The notes: generated by a model not told the origin, from the sequence alone. A stretch of DNA of 64,000 nt from Acanthosepion esculentum (GCA_964036315.1 OZ038487.1:59673162-59737161); one strand, 5' to 3'; shown: positions 33,155 through 42,401, counted from the first letter of the stretch. Numbers and translations are program-made.

Positions 33155-33310
33155 CACGATTTTATAGGAACGATTGGATTAAATCAATCGTCCAGTAATA
33201 CCGCATCCCTGGTGCTTACGTACACCACCATTATGCCAAACCCTGTCACACGCCTTCGAGATCTCTAGACCCACAACTCGAGATTCGCCGTTATTATCAA
33301 TAGTTATATA
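33155..33310 (-). mobile_element. LINE-B fragment: RT palm segment
   Basis: The minus strand encodes 'NGESRVVGLEISKACDRVWH' followed by NGGVRKHQGCGITGRLI (33300-33180). This is the RT block holding the first catalytic Asp; the usual form is (V)V(A/S)LDISKAFDRVWH, so here the catalytic Asp position is Glu (LEISKA), suggesting loss of function. The fragment is cut on the right by a pogo-like MITE. Confidence 0.82.
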
Positions 33311-33482
33311 CAGTGTAACCCGGATATAAGAGAAACCCGGATATAAGAGCGATTTTCTCTGGTCCCAAATTAGAGCCTGTGTTAATGTATATATAATAGA
33401 CAAAACCCGGATATAAGAGAAACCCGGATATAAGAGACCTTTTCTACGGTCCCGACAACTTTCTTATATCCAGGTTATACTG
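33311..33482. mobile_element. Pogo-like MITE, copy 2 (tandem array)
   Basis: CAGTGTAACCCGG to the mutated end CCAGGTTATACTG, TA flanks, four internal ACCCGGATATAAGAG units. First of three in a row. Confidence 0.78.
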
Positions 33483-33498
33483 TACGTCAAACATTATA

Positions 33499-33686
33499 CA
33501 GTGTGACCCGGATATAAGAGAAACCCGGATATAAGAGCGATTTTATCTGGTCCCAAATTAGAGCCTGTGTTAATAAAACAAAATAGACCAAACCCGGATA
33601 TAAGAGACACCCGGATATAAGAGAAACCCGGATATAAGGGACTTCGTCTCCGGTCCCGACAACTCTCTTATATCCGGGTTACACTG
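33499..33686. mobile_element. Pogo-like MITE, copy 3 (tandem array)
   Basis: CAGTGTGACCCGG to CCGGGTTACACTG, TA flanks. It has one more internal ACCCGGATATAAGAG unit than copy 2. The spacer before it (TACGTCAAACATTA) is nearly the same as the spacer before copy 4. Confidence 0.78.
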
Positions 33687-33702
33687 TACTTCAAACATTA
33701 TG

Positions 33703-33869
33703 CAGTGTAACCCGGATATAAGAGACCCGGATGTAAGAGAAACCCGGATATAAGATAGATTTTCTCTGGTCCCAAATTAGAGCCTGTGTTAATGTATACA
33801 TAATAGACAAAACCCGGATATAAGATACTTCTCCGGTCCCGACAACTCTCTTATATCCGGGTTACACTG
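33703..33869. mobile_element. Pogo-like MITE, copy 4 (tandem array)
   Basis: CAGTGTAACCCGG to CCGGGTTACACTG. Preceded by TACTTCAAACATTATG and followed by TATATATA. Confidence 0.78.
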
Positions 33870-33929
33870 TATATATATTAGAGGAAAGATTTTAAAGTTT
33901 TAAAACTCTTTTCACTTTGTCATACATTT

Positions 33930-33933
33930 TCTC

Positions 33934-33992
<59 letters not shown>

Positions 33993-34004
33993 ATATATAT
34001 ATAT
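33930..34004. repeat. (CT)n-(AT)n microsatellite
   Basis: About 27 CT units and a short AT run, continued by an AG-rich stretch to 34045. Confidence 0.95.
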
Positions 34005-34310
34005 GGAGAGAAACCGAGAGAGAAACAGAGACAGAAAAAGAGAGATATATGTATTTCTCGAGATTTGTTTACCATATACGTAGAGTCTACCGTGTTTGTT
34101 GGAAACTTAATCTTTGATGTTTAAAGATATGTCTGGGTTTATATATTCTTCACTAATGACTATAAATTGTAGAAATAAACACTGTGATTGTCCTCTCATT
34201 CACTTTCCGTGCTGAATTGCAAGGAATAACTGATATCTCTTTCAATCAATTATTTTATCTTTTGCAAAACCGCAAATGTCCGCACGCACTTTACGTATTT
34301 ACATTTGTAA

Positions 34311-34346
<36 letters not shown>

Positions 34347-34347
34347 T
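34311..34347. repeat. (AC)n-(AT)n microsatellite
   Basis: 13 AC units and a short AT run. Confidence 0.93.
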
Positions 34348-34524
34348 ACTTACATTTTGCATAGAATATAGATAAGTGATTTCCTTTTGACGCACGTAAT
34401 CTTTTTATCTATAGACTGATAAAACACATTTAACTGCGATTTTTCAGAAAACTAATGCGATTCATGGAAATACTTGAACTATTAATGTGGAAGATATTTC
34501 ACATCATTTTTTTAAAAATTATTA
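34348..34524. other. Unassigned
   Basis: No feature recognised. Confidence 0.4.
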
Positions 34525-34830
34525 CACCCCAAGAAAGGCGGGAATGCCGCTAGTACACAGAGGCTTACAGAGAGTGAAAGTGAGAGAAAACATTGGGTAT
34601 ACGGGGGAATGTGGAAAGGATAAAATCTGAACGTCATTCAAGAAGATAGAAGGTGGCGATTGGCGTTGCATTTAAATTTTTGAAGATTGTAGTTACCAGG
34701 AAAGCAAATAAATGGAAGGCACTTCCACAGGCGGGAAGTGCGAGAAAAGAAAATGTTGGAGTAGAAGGGGCGGTCACAATTAACTATTTCAATAGTAAAC
34801 GGGTGGGACCTAAATGCCAATGTAATAGCA
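34525..34830 (-). mobile_element. LINE-B 3' end
   Basis: The minus strand has an open frame (34820-34638) with 'HPFTIEIVNCDRPFYSNIFF', 'SRTSRLWKCLP' and 'YNLQKFKCNANRHLLSS', followed by the 3' untranslated end (reverse of CCCAAGAAAGGCGGGAATGCCGCTAGTACACAGAGGCTTACAGAG). It is 5'-truncated. The open frame of 60 codons suggests this is one of the younger LINE-B copies here. Confidence 0.82.
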
Positions 34831-35081
34831 CGCTTATTATAGGATATATTTGACTCTAAAATTATTTTAGTTTCATAGTTTTATGAAGTTTACAGAATTT
34901 TCAAAATTTCATGTTATTACCTAGTTTTCTGAATCTTAAACATATTCTTAAGATTAACTGGGTCAGTAATGGTAAACTATGGATGACGCTAATTAATATA
35001 ATTTAATTCCTAATAAAAGATAGTGTGTAAATGTTGTTATTGATTTGCTTATTTTTTATTTTTTTACGTGTTTAAATATAC
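34831..35081. other. Unassigned
   Basis: AT-rich, no feature recognised. Confidence 0.4.
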
Positions 35082-35086
35082 ATATA

Positions 35087-35147
<61 letters not shown>

Positions 35148-35164
35148 TATTAAATTTATATATT

Positions 35165-35236
<72 letters not shown>
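35082..35236. repeat. (AT)n array
   Basis: Two AT runs (about 28 and 32 units) around CATATTAAATTTATATATTAAAT. Confidence 0.97.
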
Positions 35237-35238
<2 letters not shown>

Positions 35239-35294
35239 AAAGAACACTAAGATATATAATCCGGTGTTCTCATTCATATTTTTTATTTGTATTT

Positions 35295-35500
35295 TTACGA
35301 AACAGTGCTCAATGTAAATTTACAGAACATAAATATTATAAATTAACTCATTTAAAATATGTTTTTTTCGCTACACAGTGATAACCATGTTTCAAAATAT
35401 GAAGCTAAAAACTTCAAATTTAATTATATAAATAAATTAAAAGCATTATTTCTGTTTCATCTTCAAGCGAATTTTGGAATAACTTATTTTTAAATTTACT
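35295..35500 (-). repeat. Interspersed repeat X, copy 2
   Basis: Reverse complement of the repeat at 31606-31805 (for example AGTGCTCAATGTAAATTTACAGA, ACACAGTGATAACCATGTTTC, CAAGCGAATTTTGGAATAACTTATTTT). Confidence 0.65.
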
Positions 35501-36039
35501 GAGTTTTAAACGCAGATATAAATTCATAATTCAGACAGGGGCGGTAGCGTGTTCCTTTTTATTAACTATTGTTGTATCAATTATGAGTTACGTTCGAAAA
35601 AGAGGTTAAGTTTAGGGAGGGTAGGGATGTATTTTTCAACGAATTCTGACATCCGTTAAACGGATGTCGTCTGTTTTTTTTTTTTATTATTATTAACGGC
35701 AAAAAGTTTTACGGCATTATTTCCGTACTTGTATACTTAAAGTTTCTTTCTAGGGATGTTTGGGTTAGAATACGTTTTATTTAACTACAATTTTAAAATA
35801 TTTTTACTTTTAATTACTAATAGACTATATTTCTTTTTAAAAACAAGTAAATGTAATAGAATTACTTAAATTATTTAAAAAAAATTTTTATATCAAATAT
35901 AAGTATATATAATACTAGCTCCCATTTTTTATTTTTATTTTTAAATATTATTTAAGTAAAATTTTTGACAATGACGGCAAAGAATACCTATTTCATTTCT
36001 TTGATTCGGCATTTTTTTAATTTTTTATAAGCTTAGTAA
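35501..36039. other. Unassigned, probably 3' flank of Penelope-like element A
   Basis: Very AT-rich; no gene. On the minus strand it lies directly after the PLE coding remnant. Confidence 0.35.
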
Positions 36040-37084
36040 TATATAGTTTCACATGTACGCACAAAGGACATGGGTCATTTAATGACCTACATATTCTAGA
36101 TTTTCTTATTAATTTCCATTTTACTGTAGGTATTTTATTGGATTCTTTTAAGTGCCAGAAATATTTTGAAGGTATATCTGATTTCTGTATTTATTTATCA
36201 TAAATGAAGTTTGATGTTGACTGAAACTCTTTTTGAACTCATGGCTTGTGCATCCTATGTAGATTTTTATGTTCTTGGGATTCTCAATAGATGAGATATT
36301 GCATTGGTATACTAATGATTCCGTGCGACATTTATTTTGTAGAGGACAGTTATGAGGATTTCTACAGTTACATAAATTGTGTTTATCATCACTTTTTATT
36401 TTTATTTTATATTGTCTGAATTTCTTTGGTTTTGGTCTAAGTATTTATTGAAGATATTTGCATTATGTTTCTTAATAATTTTTTCTAATTTTTCAGTACA
36501 GCTGTAACTTAGTTTATTTCTCTAAGAAAGTGCTTAACTATTAATGAAGGGAATTTTTGTCCTAATTTGTTCTTTATCATTTGGTTGTATGGGGGGGTAT
36601 ACCAAATTATTTTTCTACTTCTGTTTTTTCTATGCTTTCCATTTTCCTTTTGTTATATAAGTTAGTTTTGTGTTTTTGTAGCCACTATCTTTTAGAGCTT
36701 TATTATAGAAATTAATATGTTCATAGAAAATCTTCTCATTTGCTGAAGTTGTACTTAGTCTTTTTTTAGATTGATAAAGGTATATGCTTAATTATAGAGG
36801 GAGGACGATTTGATTTAGGCTGTATATATAAACGATTGGTATTGTTTTTTTTATAAAGTATGTATACATTTTTCATTAAATCTAATGTTATATCAAGGAA
36901 GTTAACTTTTTTTAATTTACTGCTTAACGTAATTTTTAAGTTCAGGCTTTTACATTCTTTATATAATATCTTTCTAATTTTATCGATTTTAAAGTTAGTA
37001 GAGTTCTTTATAACCATAAGTCCATCGTCTCTATATAGCTGTGCTAACACGAAGTCACATATGTCATCGGGACCGAAAGTTTGA
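36040..37084 (-). mobile_element. Penelope-like element A: RT C-terminal part and GIY-YIG endonuclease
   Basis: The minus strand starts at the catalytic RT box (FVLAQLYRDDGLMVIKN; YRDD at 37035-37024), runs through 'VNFLDITLDL' and 'YIQPKSNRPPSIIKHIP' (open frame 37050-36766), a linker, a Cys-rich part (CNCRNPHNCPLQNKCRTE, about 36370-36315) and a GIY-YIG type nuclease segment (SLVYQC...IKIYIGCTSHEFKKSF, about 36320-36220), ending with KWKLIRKSRICRSLNDPCPL near 36080. PLEs are retroelements with a telomerase-related RT and this nuclease. The N-terminal half is missing, cut at 37084 by a SINE-2 sequence, and the middle has stops and shifts. Confidence 0.85.
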
Positions 37085-37290
37085 GTAGTCTGGTGTTCTG
37101 ATTGTTGATCATTCTAGATAACACGCTCTCTCCGAGAAACTGTAACTAAGGTCTGCTCAGCATAGTTGCAGTATAAACCACAGGTTGACTCTATGGGTGA
37201 TGAACAAACACAAGTGTGCCTTAGCGAAAGTCTGCACTATGGATTGTCTCGCCGACCTAGTAGACGGGTATCCTCGAATAAGCCTGGTCA
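37085..37290 (+). mobile_element. SINE-2 fragment
   Basis: GATTGTTGATCATTCTAGATAACACGCTCTCTCCGAGAAACTGTAACTAAGGTCTGCTCAGCATAGTTGCAG ... CCTAGTAGACGGGTATCCTCGAATAA matches the body of the SINE-2 copy at 4722-5140. The tRNA-like head is absent. Confidence 0.65.
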
Positions 37291-37404
37291 GCTGTTATAT
37301 ATATATGTATGAAGAAATATAGTCTTAAAGTGTGCTATATTTATGGTATAAAGTGCTCAATATCAGAGATAGAGCGTGTGTAAATATAAAAGTAAACATA
37401 GAAG

Positions 37405-37465
37405 TCAACACTTAGAGGCGACAGTCTGTTTCTTGCTAGATGCAATCGTCAGGCAACTAGTGCTG
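37405..37465 (-). ncRNA. Hammerhead ribozyme candidate linked to Penelope-like elements
   Basis: On the minus strand the order is CAGCACTAGTTGC-CTGACGA-TTGCATCTAGCAA-GAAA-CAGACTGTC-GCCTCTAAGTG. This gives the conserved core CUGANGA and GAAA; helix II UUGC/GCAA with loop AUCUA; a three-pair helix III (A-U, C-G, A-U with loop GAC) ending in the required UH (here UC); and helix I of GC/GC, an internal loop UU/CU, UAG/CUA, one bulged A and CAC/GUG. Self-cleavage would fall between 37420 and 37419. Minimal hammerheads with a tiny helix III are known in the terminal repeats of Penelope-like elements, and this one lies between two PLE coding remnants of the same strand. Confidence 0.62.
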
Positions 37466-37507
37466 TTATTTTTCTCGGCTATTTATATATACGGCTCAGT
37501 AGTGCAT

Positions 37508-37875
37508 TGTGGGTAGTCTATTTTGGCAGTTATTTTTACCGGAAGTCGTTTATTTGTTTATTTATTTATTTGTGCCCAATTATGTTGCTTGTTTTTATTT
37601 AATTTTATTTTTATTTTTTATCTTATATATTTTATTTTTTTATAACGTAGGAAAAATTTGTTTATATAGCTTATTGTGGGTAGTCTATTATGGCCGTTAT
37701 TTTACCGGAAGTCGTTTATTTGCTTATTTATTTGGGTCAAATTGTTTTGCTTATTATTATTCATTTTTATTTTTATTTTTTATCTTATATATTTGATTAT
37801 TTATTATTTATTATTTTTTTATTTTGGTCGGTGTTTTTATTAAGGTAATACAAATTTGTTTATATTGCTTATTTA
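37508..37875 (-). repeat. Tandem duplication, 166-bp period, next to the ribozyme
   Basis: TTGTGGGTAGTCTATTTTGGCAGTTATTTTTACCGGAAGTCGTTTATTTG starts at 37508 and again, with few changes, at 37674. Both copies end with AAATTTGTTTATAT.GCTTA. On the minus strand they lie immediately upstream of the hammerhead. PLEs often have direct 'pseudo-LTR' repeats, so this is probably the PLE terminal repeat. Confidence 0.7.
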
Positions 37876-38149
37876 ATAGTTTTGTTTTTGTTTGGGAAGA
37901 TAATACAAGCTATTTGTTGAATTTTGGGGTTGATTGTTGCGGTTTGTTCTGACTATTATTTTGGTGGGAACGGTTTTTAATATATTTATTTGGATTAATT
38001 ATCTTTATTTGTTTTTTCTAAACGGCTAGTTTGTCGGTATCGGTTGTTAGTTTATTTATATATTTGGATCTATTTAGATCAATTTATTATACTTGTTATT
38101 TATTTGTTACACTGTATATTTTCTCTTTTTGGTTTTCGATATTTAAGTA
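37876..38149. other. Unassigned T-rich DNA
   Basis: Probably the 3' untranslated region of Penelope-like element B (minus strand); no separate feature. Confidence 0.35.
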
Positions 38150-38828
38150 ACGCAGTATATTATTTTTTATTCATTTTTTTATGAAAGTTTGCAAGTTTTT
38201 GATAGGTTGTTGTAGGCTGATGATTTTTTCCTTATTTTCCAAGATATTTTTGGTGTCGTGTACGTCTTGTTTTTTATTTTCCAGATATACTTAGAAAGCA
38301 TTGTGCTGTTCTCATATTTACTATTTGTGAAAGATGTTTTGTGTACATAATTTCTTTGTTTCCAGGGACCTTCAGTTACTCCTATGTATACTTTTTTCTT
38401 AATTATCTGATTTTATCGTGGCTTGGTAGATTACGTTGTTTTGTAAACAACTACCGTTTAAGGGACATTCGTTTTTTATTCTGCAGTTGCACGTGGGTTT
38501 AATTTGTTCGTGTGGTTTGTTAATAATTTTCCTGTTGTGCTTTTTTATTATTTGTGCCATGTTCTCGGTGCAACTGTAGCTGATTTTACAGTGTTTTTGT
38601 TGAATATTTTGTGTAGGGTGCTTGATTCCGGGAAGTGTTTATGTAAAAGTTTGAAGAATATTTTTCCTACGTTTGTTTTTACGTTTTTGCTGTACGGTGG
38701 GTTGAACCATTTGATATTTCTTTTCCTGTTGGCCTTTTTTGTGTTCTGTGGTATGTGAGTGTTGCTGGGAATCCGCGATCTTTTAGGGCTGTTTCGTAGT
38801 TATTGAACAATTAATTATGGGGCTCATA
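38150..38828 (-). mobile_element. Penelope-like element B: linker and GIY-YIG endonuclease
   Basis: The minus strand gives '[20 protein letters not shown]' (about 38810-38750), [20 protein letters not shown] and '[19 protein letters not shown]' (38705-38590), then the GIY-YIG nuclease end 'VYIGVTEGPWKQRNYVHKTS' and FTNSKYENSTMLSKYIWKIK (38390-38275), followed by ISWKIRKKSSAYNN (about 38240-38195). The RT domain is missing and a shift separates the parts. It is related to element A but is a different copy or family. Confidence 0.83.
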
Positions 38829-38829
38829 T

Positions 38830-39620
38830 GTACAAGCATTGGCGCACTACGTTAAAATCTGTGTCACAGCCTAGCAGCTCATATCTCCTTTGACCTAGAT
38901 TTGGTGTCTCAATGGGGAAAGGACTGACTTGTAAAATTAAATACGGCCAATGACAAACTAGTAACATTCCACCATCATCGAGCAGACCCCGAACTTTCAC
39001 CTATCAGGATAGGTGAGTGTCCCCTTCTCTCTGGAAGGCTTCTAGTCTTGAACGTCCATTGGGACTCAATCAATCCGCAGGCCTCAAATGAAACGTATGA
39101 CCCATGGATTGCTAAAGATGCTTGAAAGAATTGCTTGGTTTAGTGTACTGCTTCAGTAAGTAGCTGAATGCCCCTGTGACAATCTGTCGTTAAAATAGCC
39201 AGATCAGAGCAAAAATGGAGTATTGCTTCAATCTCTGGAGCAGTACAATTCTCACTTGTCTGTCTTGATAGAATTAAAAAAGTGTCTTCGCGTCCTTGTA
39301 AGTGATAAAATATTTTCCACTCTATAAACCCTATAAACAGACGAAAAGTAGCATGACACTCGCGGCTCTATCACTAATCCCATGATCTTTAAAACTGGGA
39401 GCCACCATATCACGTATACAAGAGTAAATCATCACCATTCCCTTCGTATTTGAATAGTAAGAAGTAAGTTCCATTCGGATAGATTCTTCCCAAGAACTGT
39501 TGCTTTGTGGAACAGACTCCCTGTAGGATTCTTTCTTAGTCATTACAATCTTGACTTCTTCCATTTTAGACGTAACTGTTATCTTTCCTGTATAGTCCCA
39601 TGGATTTCACTTCTTGCCCT
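38830..39620 (+). mobile_element. LINE-B (second subfamily), post-RT region and 3' end
   Basis: Plus-strand frames give VTFHHHRADPELSP-like sequence (38965-39000), LERPLGLNQSA-like (39045-39085), 'SQIRAKMEYCFNLWSS' (39195-39245), 'KKCLRVLVSDKIFSTL' (39275-39325) and RSKFHSDRFFPRTVALWNRL ending YNLDFFHFRRNCYLS (39460-39590). The order and motifs are those of a jockey/CR1-like LINE. Frameshifts split the segments. The 3' part to about 39760 is probably its untranslated end. Confidence 0.75.
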
Positions 39621-40008
39621 TTCTTATGCTCATAGAAAACCAAATATAGAAACCCTCCAACTTGGGTGGATCTTGGGCCTTGCATTGGGTGAACATTTTG
39701 TTAAAATCACCTTAAAGTGGATGAATGATAAAGAGAAAGAAGATTTGGTTTTATGAAATAAAGTATGTTTTAAAAAGGAAAATAAAAACCTGGAGAATTT
39801 ACGCATTTAATAATAATCCAACGAAATCCATTTATTCAATTGCCTTTTTGTTAACTCTATCGTTTTCAACGAGAGATCTTGCATTATAGCTATTCTCAAT
39901 GAAGGCAAACTACCTCAAACAGATAGAAACTTTCACAGAATATTTGTTGAGCCAATCAACGCGGACTTCTGAAGCGATAGAAAACTAGGTGTTCAATAGG
40001 TGCCTGAG
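39621..40008. other. Unassigned
   Basis: No gene; may include the LINE-B 3' end up to about 39770. Confidence 0.4.
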
Positions 40009-40089
40009 CGCTCCTTATTTTGGCAACCTCAATCCGTAGGTTTAAACGCTCCTACGGATTGAGGTTGCCAAAATAAGGAGCGTTTAAAC
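40009..40089. repeat. Perfect 32-bp palindrome with 10-base loop
   Basis: CGCTCCTTATTTTGGCAACC...CCGTAGG (40009-40040) is repeated exactly as reverse complement at 40051-40082, separated by TTTAAACGCT. In addition GTTTAAACGCTCC (40040-40052) pairs with GGAGCGTTTAAAC (40077-40089), so two alternative foldings overlap. This is what a template switch during DNA replication produces. Confidence 0.9.
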
Positions 40090-40369
40090 TTTTCAATTTG
40101 TTTGAACATGATAATATGGTCATCAAGAACATTCACTTAGATAAGGAGGATTTTTTTTCTTTTTATCTGTCTTACTTTTCTTTCTTTCTTTTTTCAACGA
40201 CTGGTTATATCTGGTTTGGTAGCCCCAAGGGTCCAGTCAGTTGAATGTTGAATTGCCATAAGATCTTGACTTAATTGTTTTCGATCACTTTCTCTTGTTT
40301 GTAACGGTACCATTTCTGTTCAACTCCCTACATAGTTACCAATGTAGATGGGGTATCACTTAATCATCA
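40090..40369. other. Unassigned
   Basis: No gene; short CTTT run at 40177-40191. Confidence 0.4.
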
Positions 40370-40490
40370 TCTCGTCATCATCAGCATCATCATCATCAAC
40401 AGCAGCAGTAGCAACAGCAGCAGCAGAAGCAATATCATCATCACCATCATCATCATCATCAAATTATTATTACTATTATTTCATTATTAA
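40370..40490. repeat. (ATC)n and (CAG)n-like trinucleotide tract
   Basis: CATCAT, CAGCAG/CAACAG and CATCAT runs followed by ATTATT. No open frame long enough to suggest a coding polyglutamine tract. Confidence 0.85.
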
Positions 40491-40544
40491 TGAACAGTTT
40501 ATTGAAAACAAAGTTAATTGCTTTTAAAGGAGTCATGGGATTTA

Positions 40545-40780
40545 TCTGTGTCCCATTCGTACGAAATATGGTACAAGCATTGGATATAAAAAGGGATTAC
40601 CAAGGACAGACGTGACCAGAGGCAAAAATGAATCATTCCCCCTGGACCTTTTCACGTTGGGTTACGTTGCGCGAGACAGGGTCTGACTATAGTCCTCACC
40701 ACCACCTGTGCGGGTACGGCCTTTAGAGAGAGCTCACCTGGGACTGGAGTATTTCATTACTTGATGCTTTCAAACCGAAA
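40545..40780 (+). repeat. Interspersed repeat Y, copy 1
   Basis: TTCGTACGAAATATGGTACAAGCATTGGATATAAAAAGGGATTACCAAGGACAGACGTGA ... TCCTCACCACCACCTGTGCGGGTACGGCCTTTAGAGAGAGCTCACCTGGGACTGGAGTATTTCATTACTTGATGCTT. Repeated in the same direction at 41165-41367. Unknown identity. Confidence 0.75.
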
Positions 40781-40949
40781 GGCAGAGAAGCGATTATTTG
40801 AAGTAGACTTTGTTGCTGATATTGTCAATTGAGATGTTCGTTTAATTATTTAACAATGAATAAAGGAGGGATTTCCGCCAGATTCCCCTTGCGTTATGTC
40901 AGTCTAAACAGAAACAATGTCAGGTACACAAAGATATCCATATGAGACG

Positions 40950-40952
<3 letters not shown>

Positions 40953-41031
<79 letters not shown>
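40953..41031. repeat. (AT)n microsatellite
   Basis: About 39 AT units between the two copies of repeat Y. Confidence 0.97.
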
Positions 41032-41033
<2 letters not shown>

Positions 41034-41164
41034 TCCTATGAGGATAGAATCCAGGTAGAACTCAATGTCCACGACAGAGTGTGAATATAATATAAAATGC
41101 TCAAACAATAATATTCCATGGGTATAATTTATTACATCAGACCTACAAATATATATATATATGT

Positions 41165-41367
41165 ATGTATGTACGAAATATGGCACAGACATTGGATTCA
41201 AAAAGGGATTACCAAGGACAGACGTGAATCATTCCCTCTGGACCTTTTCACTTTGGGTTACGTTTCGGGAGACAGGGACTGACTATAGTCCTCACCACCA
41301 CCTGTGTAGGCTACGGCCTTTAGAGAGACCTTACCTGGGACTGTACTATTTCATTACTTGATGCTTC
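41165..41367 (+). repeat. Interspersed repeat Y, copy 2
   Basis: Same sequence as 40545-40780 with about 24 bases missing after GACGTGA; begins directly after a short (AT)/(TATG) run. Confidence 0.75.
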
Positions 41368-41563
41368 AGATATTACATTCTACTAAATCATTCAGGCCTT
41401 CAGTAATGGTACCATATTCATAATCTGGCTTCCATCTTCAAAGACCATTCAAGAACCATCAAGAGAACGGTGAATAACATTTTAAAATAGGGAACAGTAG
41501 AAAGGAAAACTAAATCAGGAGGTCAAAACAGGAAGAAGGATCATCATTTCAACTTAGAGTTAA

Positions 41564-41568
<5 letters not shown>
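41368..41568 (+). mobile_element. Transposase N-terminal (helix-turn-helix) remnant, copy 1
   Basis: Frame: 'SFRPSVMVPYS' region, then HSRTIKRTVNNILK and VERKTKSGGQNRKKDHHFNL (41440-41558), which look like the DNA-binding N-terminus and basic linker of an IS630/Tc1-type transposase. A second copy is at 61440-61640. The stop in the middle and the absence of any catalytic domain show it is a remnant. Confidence 0.55.
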
Positions 41569-41601
<33 letters not shown>

Positions 41602-41625
41602 ATGTGTGTGTGTGTGTGTGTGTGT
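41569..41625. repeat. (AT)n-(GT)n microsatellite
   Basis: Short AT run followed by about 23 GT units with one TATG interruption. Confidence 0.95.
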
Positions 41626-42215
41626 AGTTGTAGACATAATTATTCACCCCCCCACTTCCATAATTACAAATAAAGCTGTAATACCTCAAATTGCATGGAC
41701 ATTTTACGTGCATTTTTTTCACAAATTATTGAATAATGGATTTGATATACGTGCAGAATTCCCAAAAGAAAAAATGTTATTTTAATATAAAACAATAACA
41801 GGTAAAAAGACCAATAAACATTTAACATAGGACGAAATTATTGGCCCACTTTCCTTAATAATCAATTATGTAACCTTTAATCTTGATAATTGACTTTAAT
41901 CTTTTACTACAGATCACTACACAAACTACTAGGTATTTAGGTTCTTTTTTCTTTGGCAATAGTTTTCGTTCCTCTAAATTGAATGACTTCTTTATCTTAC
42001 ATTTTCTTCAAATATACCCATAAATTTTCAATGGCAGTTTAGGTCAGGACTTTGTGCCGGGCCCGACATTAATTTTGCTGTCATTTAAGGATTTTATAAC
42101 AACTGGGGTCGAGTGTTTCGGATCATTATCATGTTGGAACGTCCAGTTACGCCCCAAAGGCAGATTTTGTGTACGTTTTCCCGAATTTCCCCCAGCTTTA
42201 GTCCAATATCATTAA
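41626..42215 (-). pseudogene. Tc1-like transposase remnant
   Basis: The minus strand shows WTFQHDNDPKHS (42146-42111), the block around the second catalytic Asp, and 'RPDLNCH.KFMGIF' (about 42040-42000), a decayed form of the third motif (SPDLNPIENLW). The left end GTTGTAGACATAATTATTCACCCCCCC (41626 onward) is the presumed terminal repeat, lying directly on a (GT) array. The N-terminal part is missing. Confidence 0.75.
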
Positions 42216-42233
42216 ACACGCACATATACACAT

Positions 42234-42266
42234 ACACGCACACGCATGCGCGCGCACACACACACG

Positions 42267-42343
<77 letters not shown>

Positions 42344-42345
42344 GC
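42234..42345. repeat. (AC)n/(GC)-(AT)n microsatellite
   Basis: AC repeat with CGCGCG and ACGC interruptions, then AT; long HTHTHT frames arise from it. Confidence 0.95.
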
Positions 42346-42401
42346 AGGGAGAGACAGAAAGACAGAGTGAGAAGTTTTCTTATAATTCTTTTTGAAACAT
42401 A

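Noticed and set aside
37509..37796. 95-codon plus-strand membrane-like frame
   Set aside because: It spans the two 166-bp repeat units and shows the same peptide twice (e.g. FLPEVVYLFIYL); T-rich non-coding DNA opposite the PLE strand.
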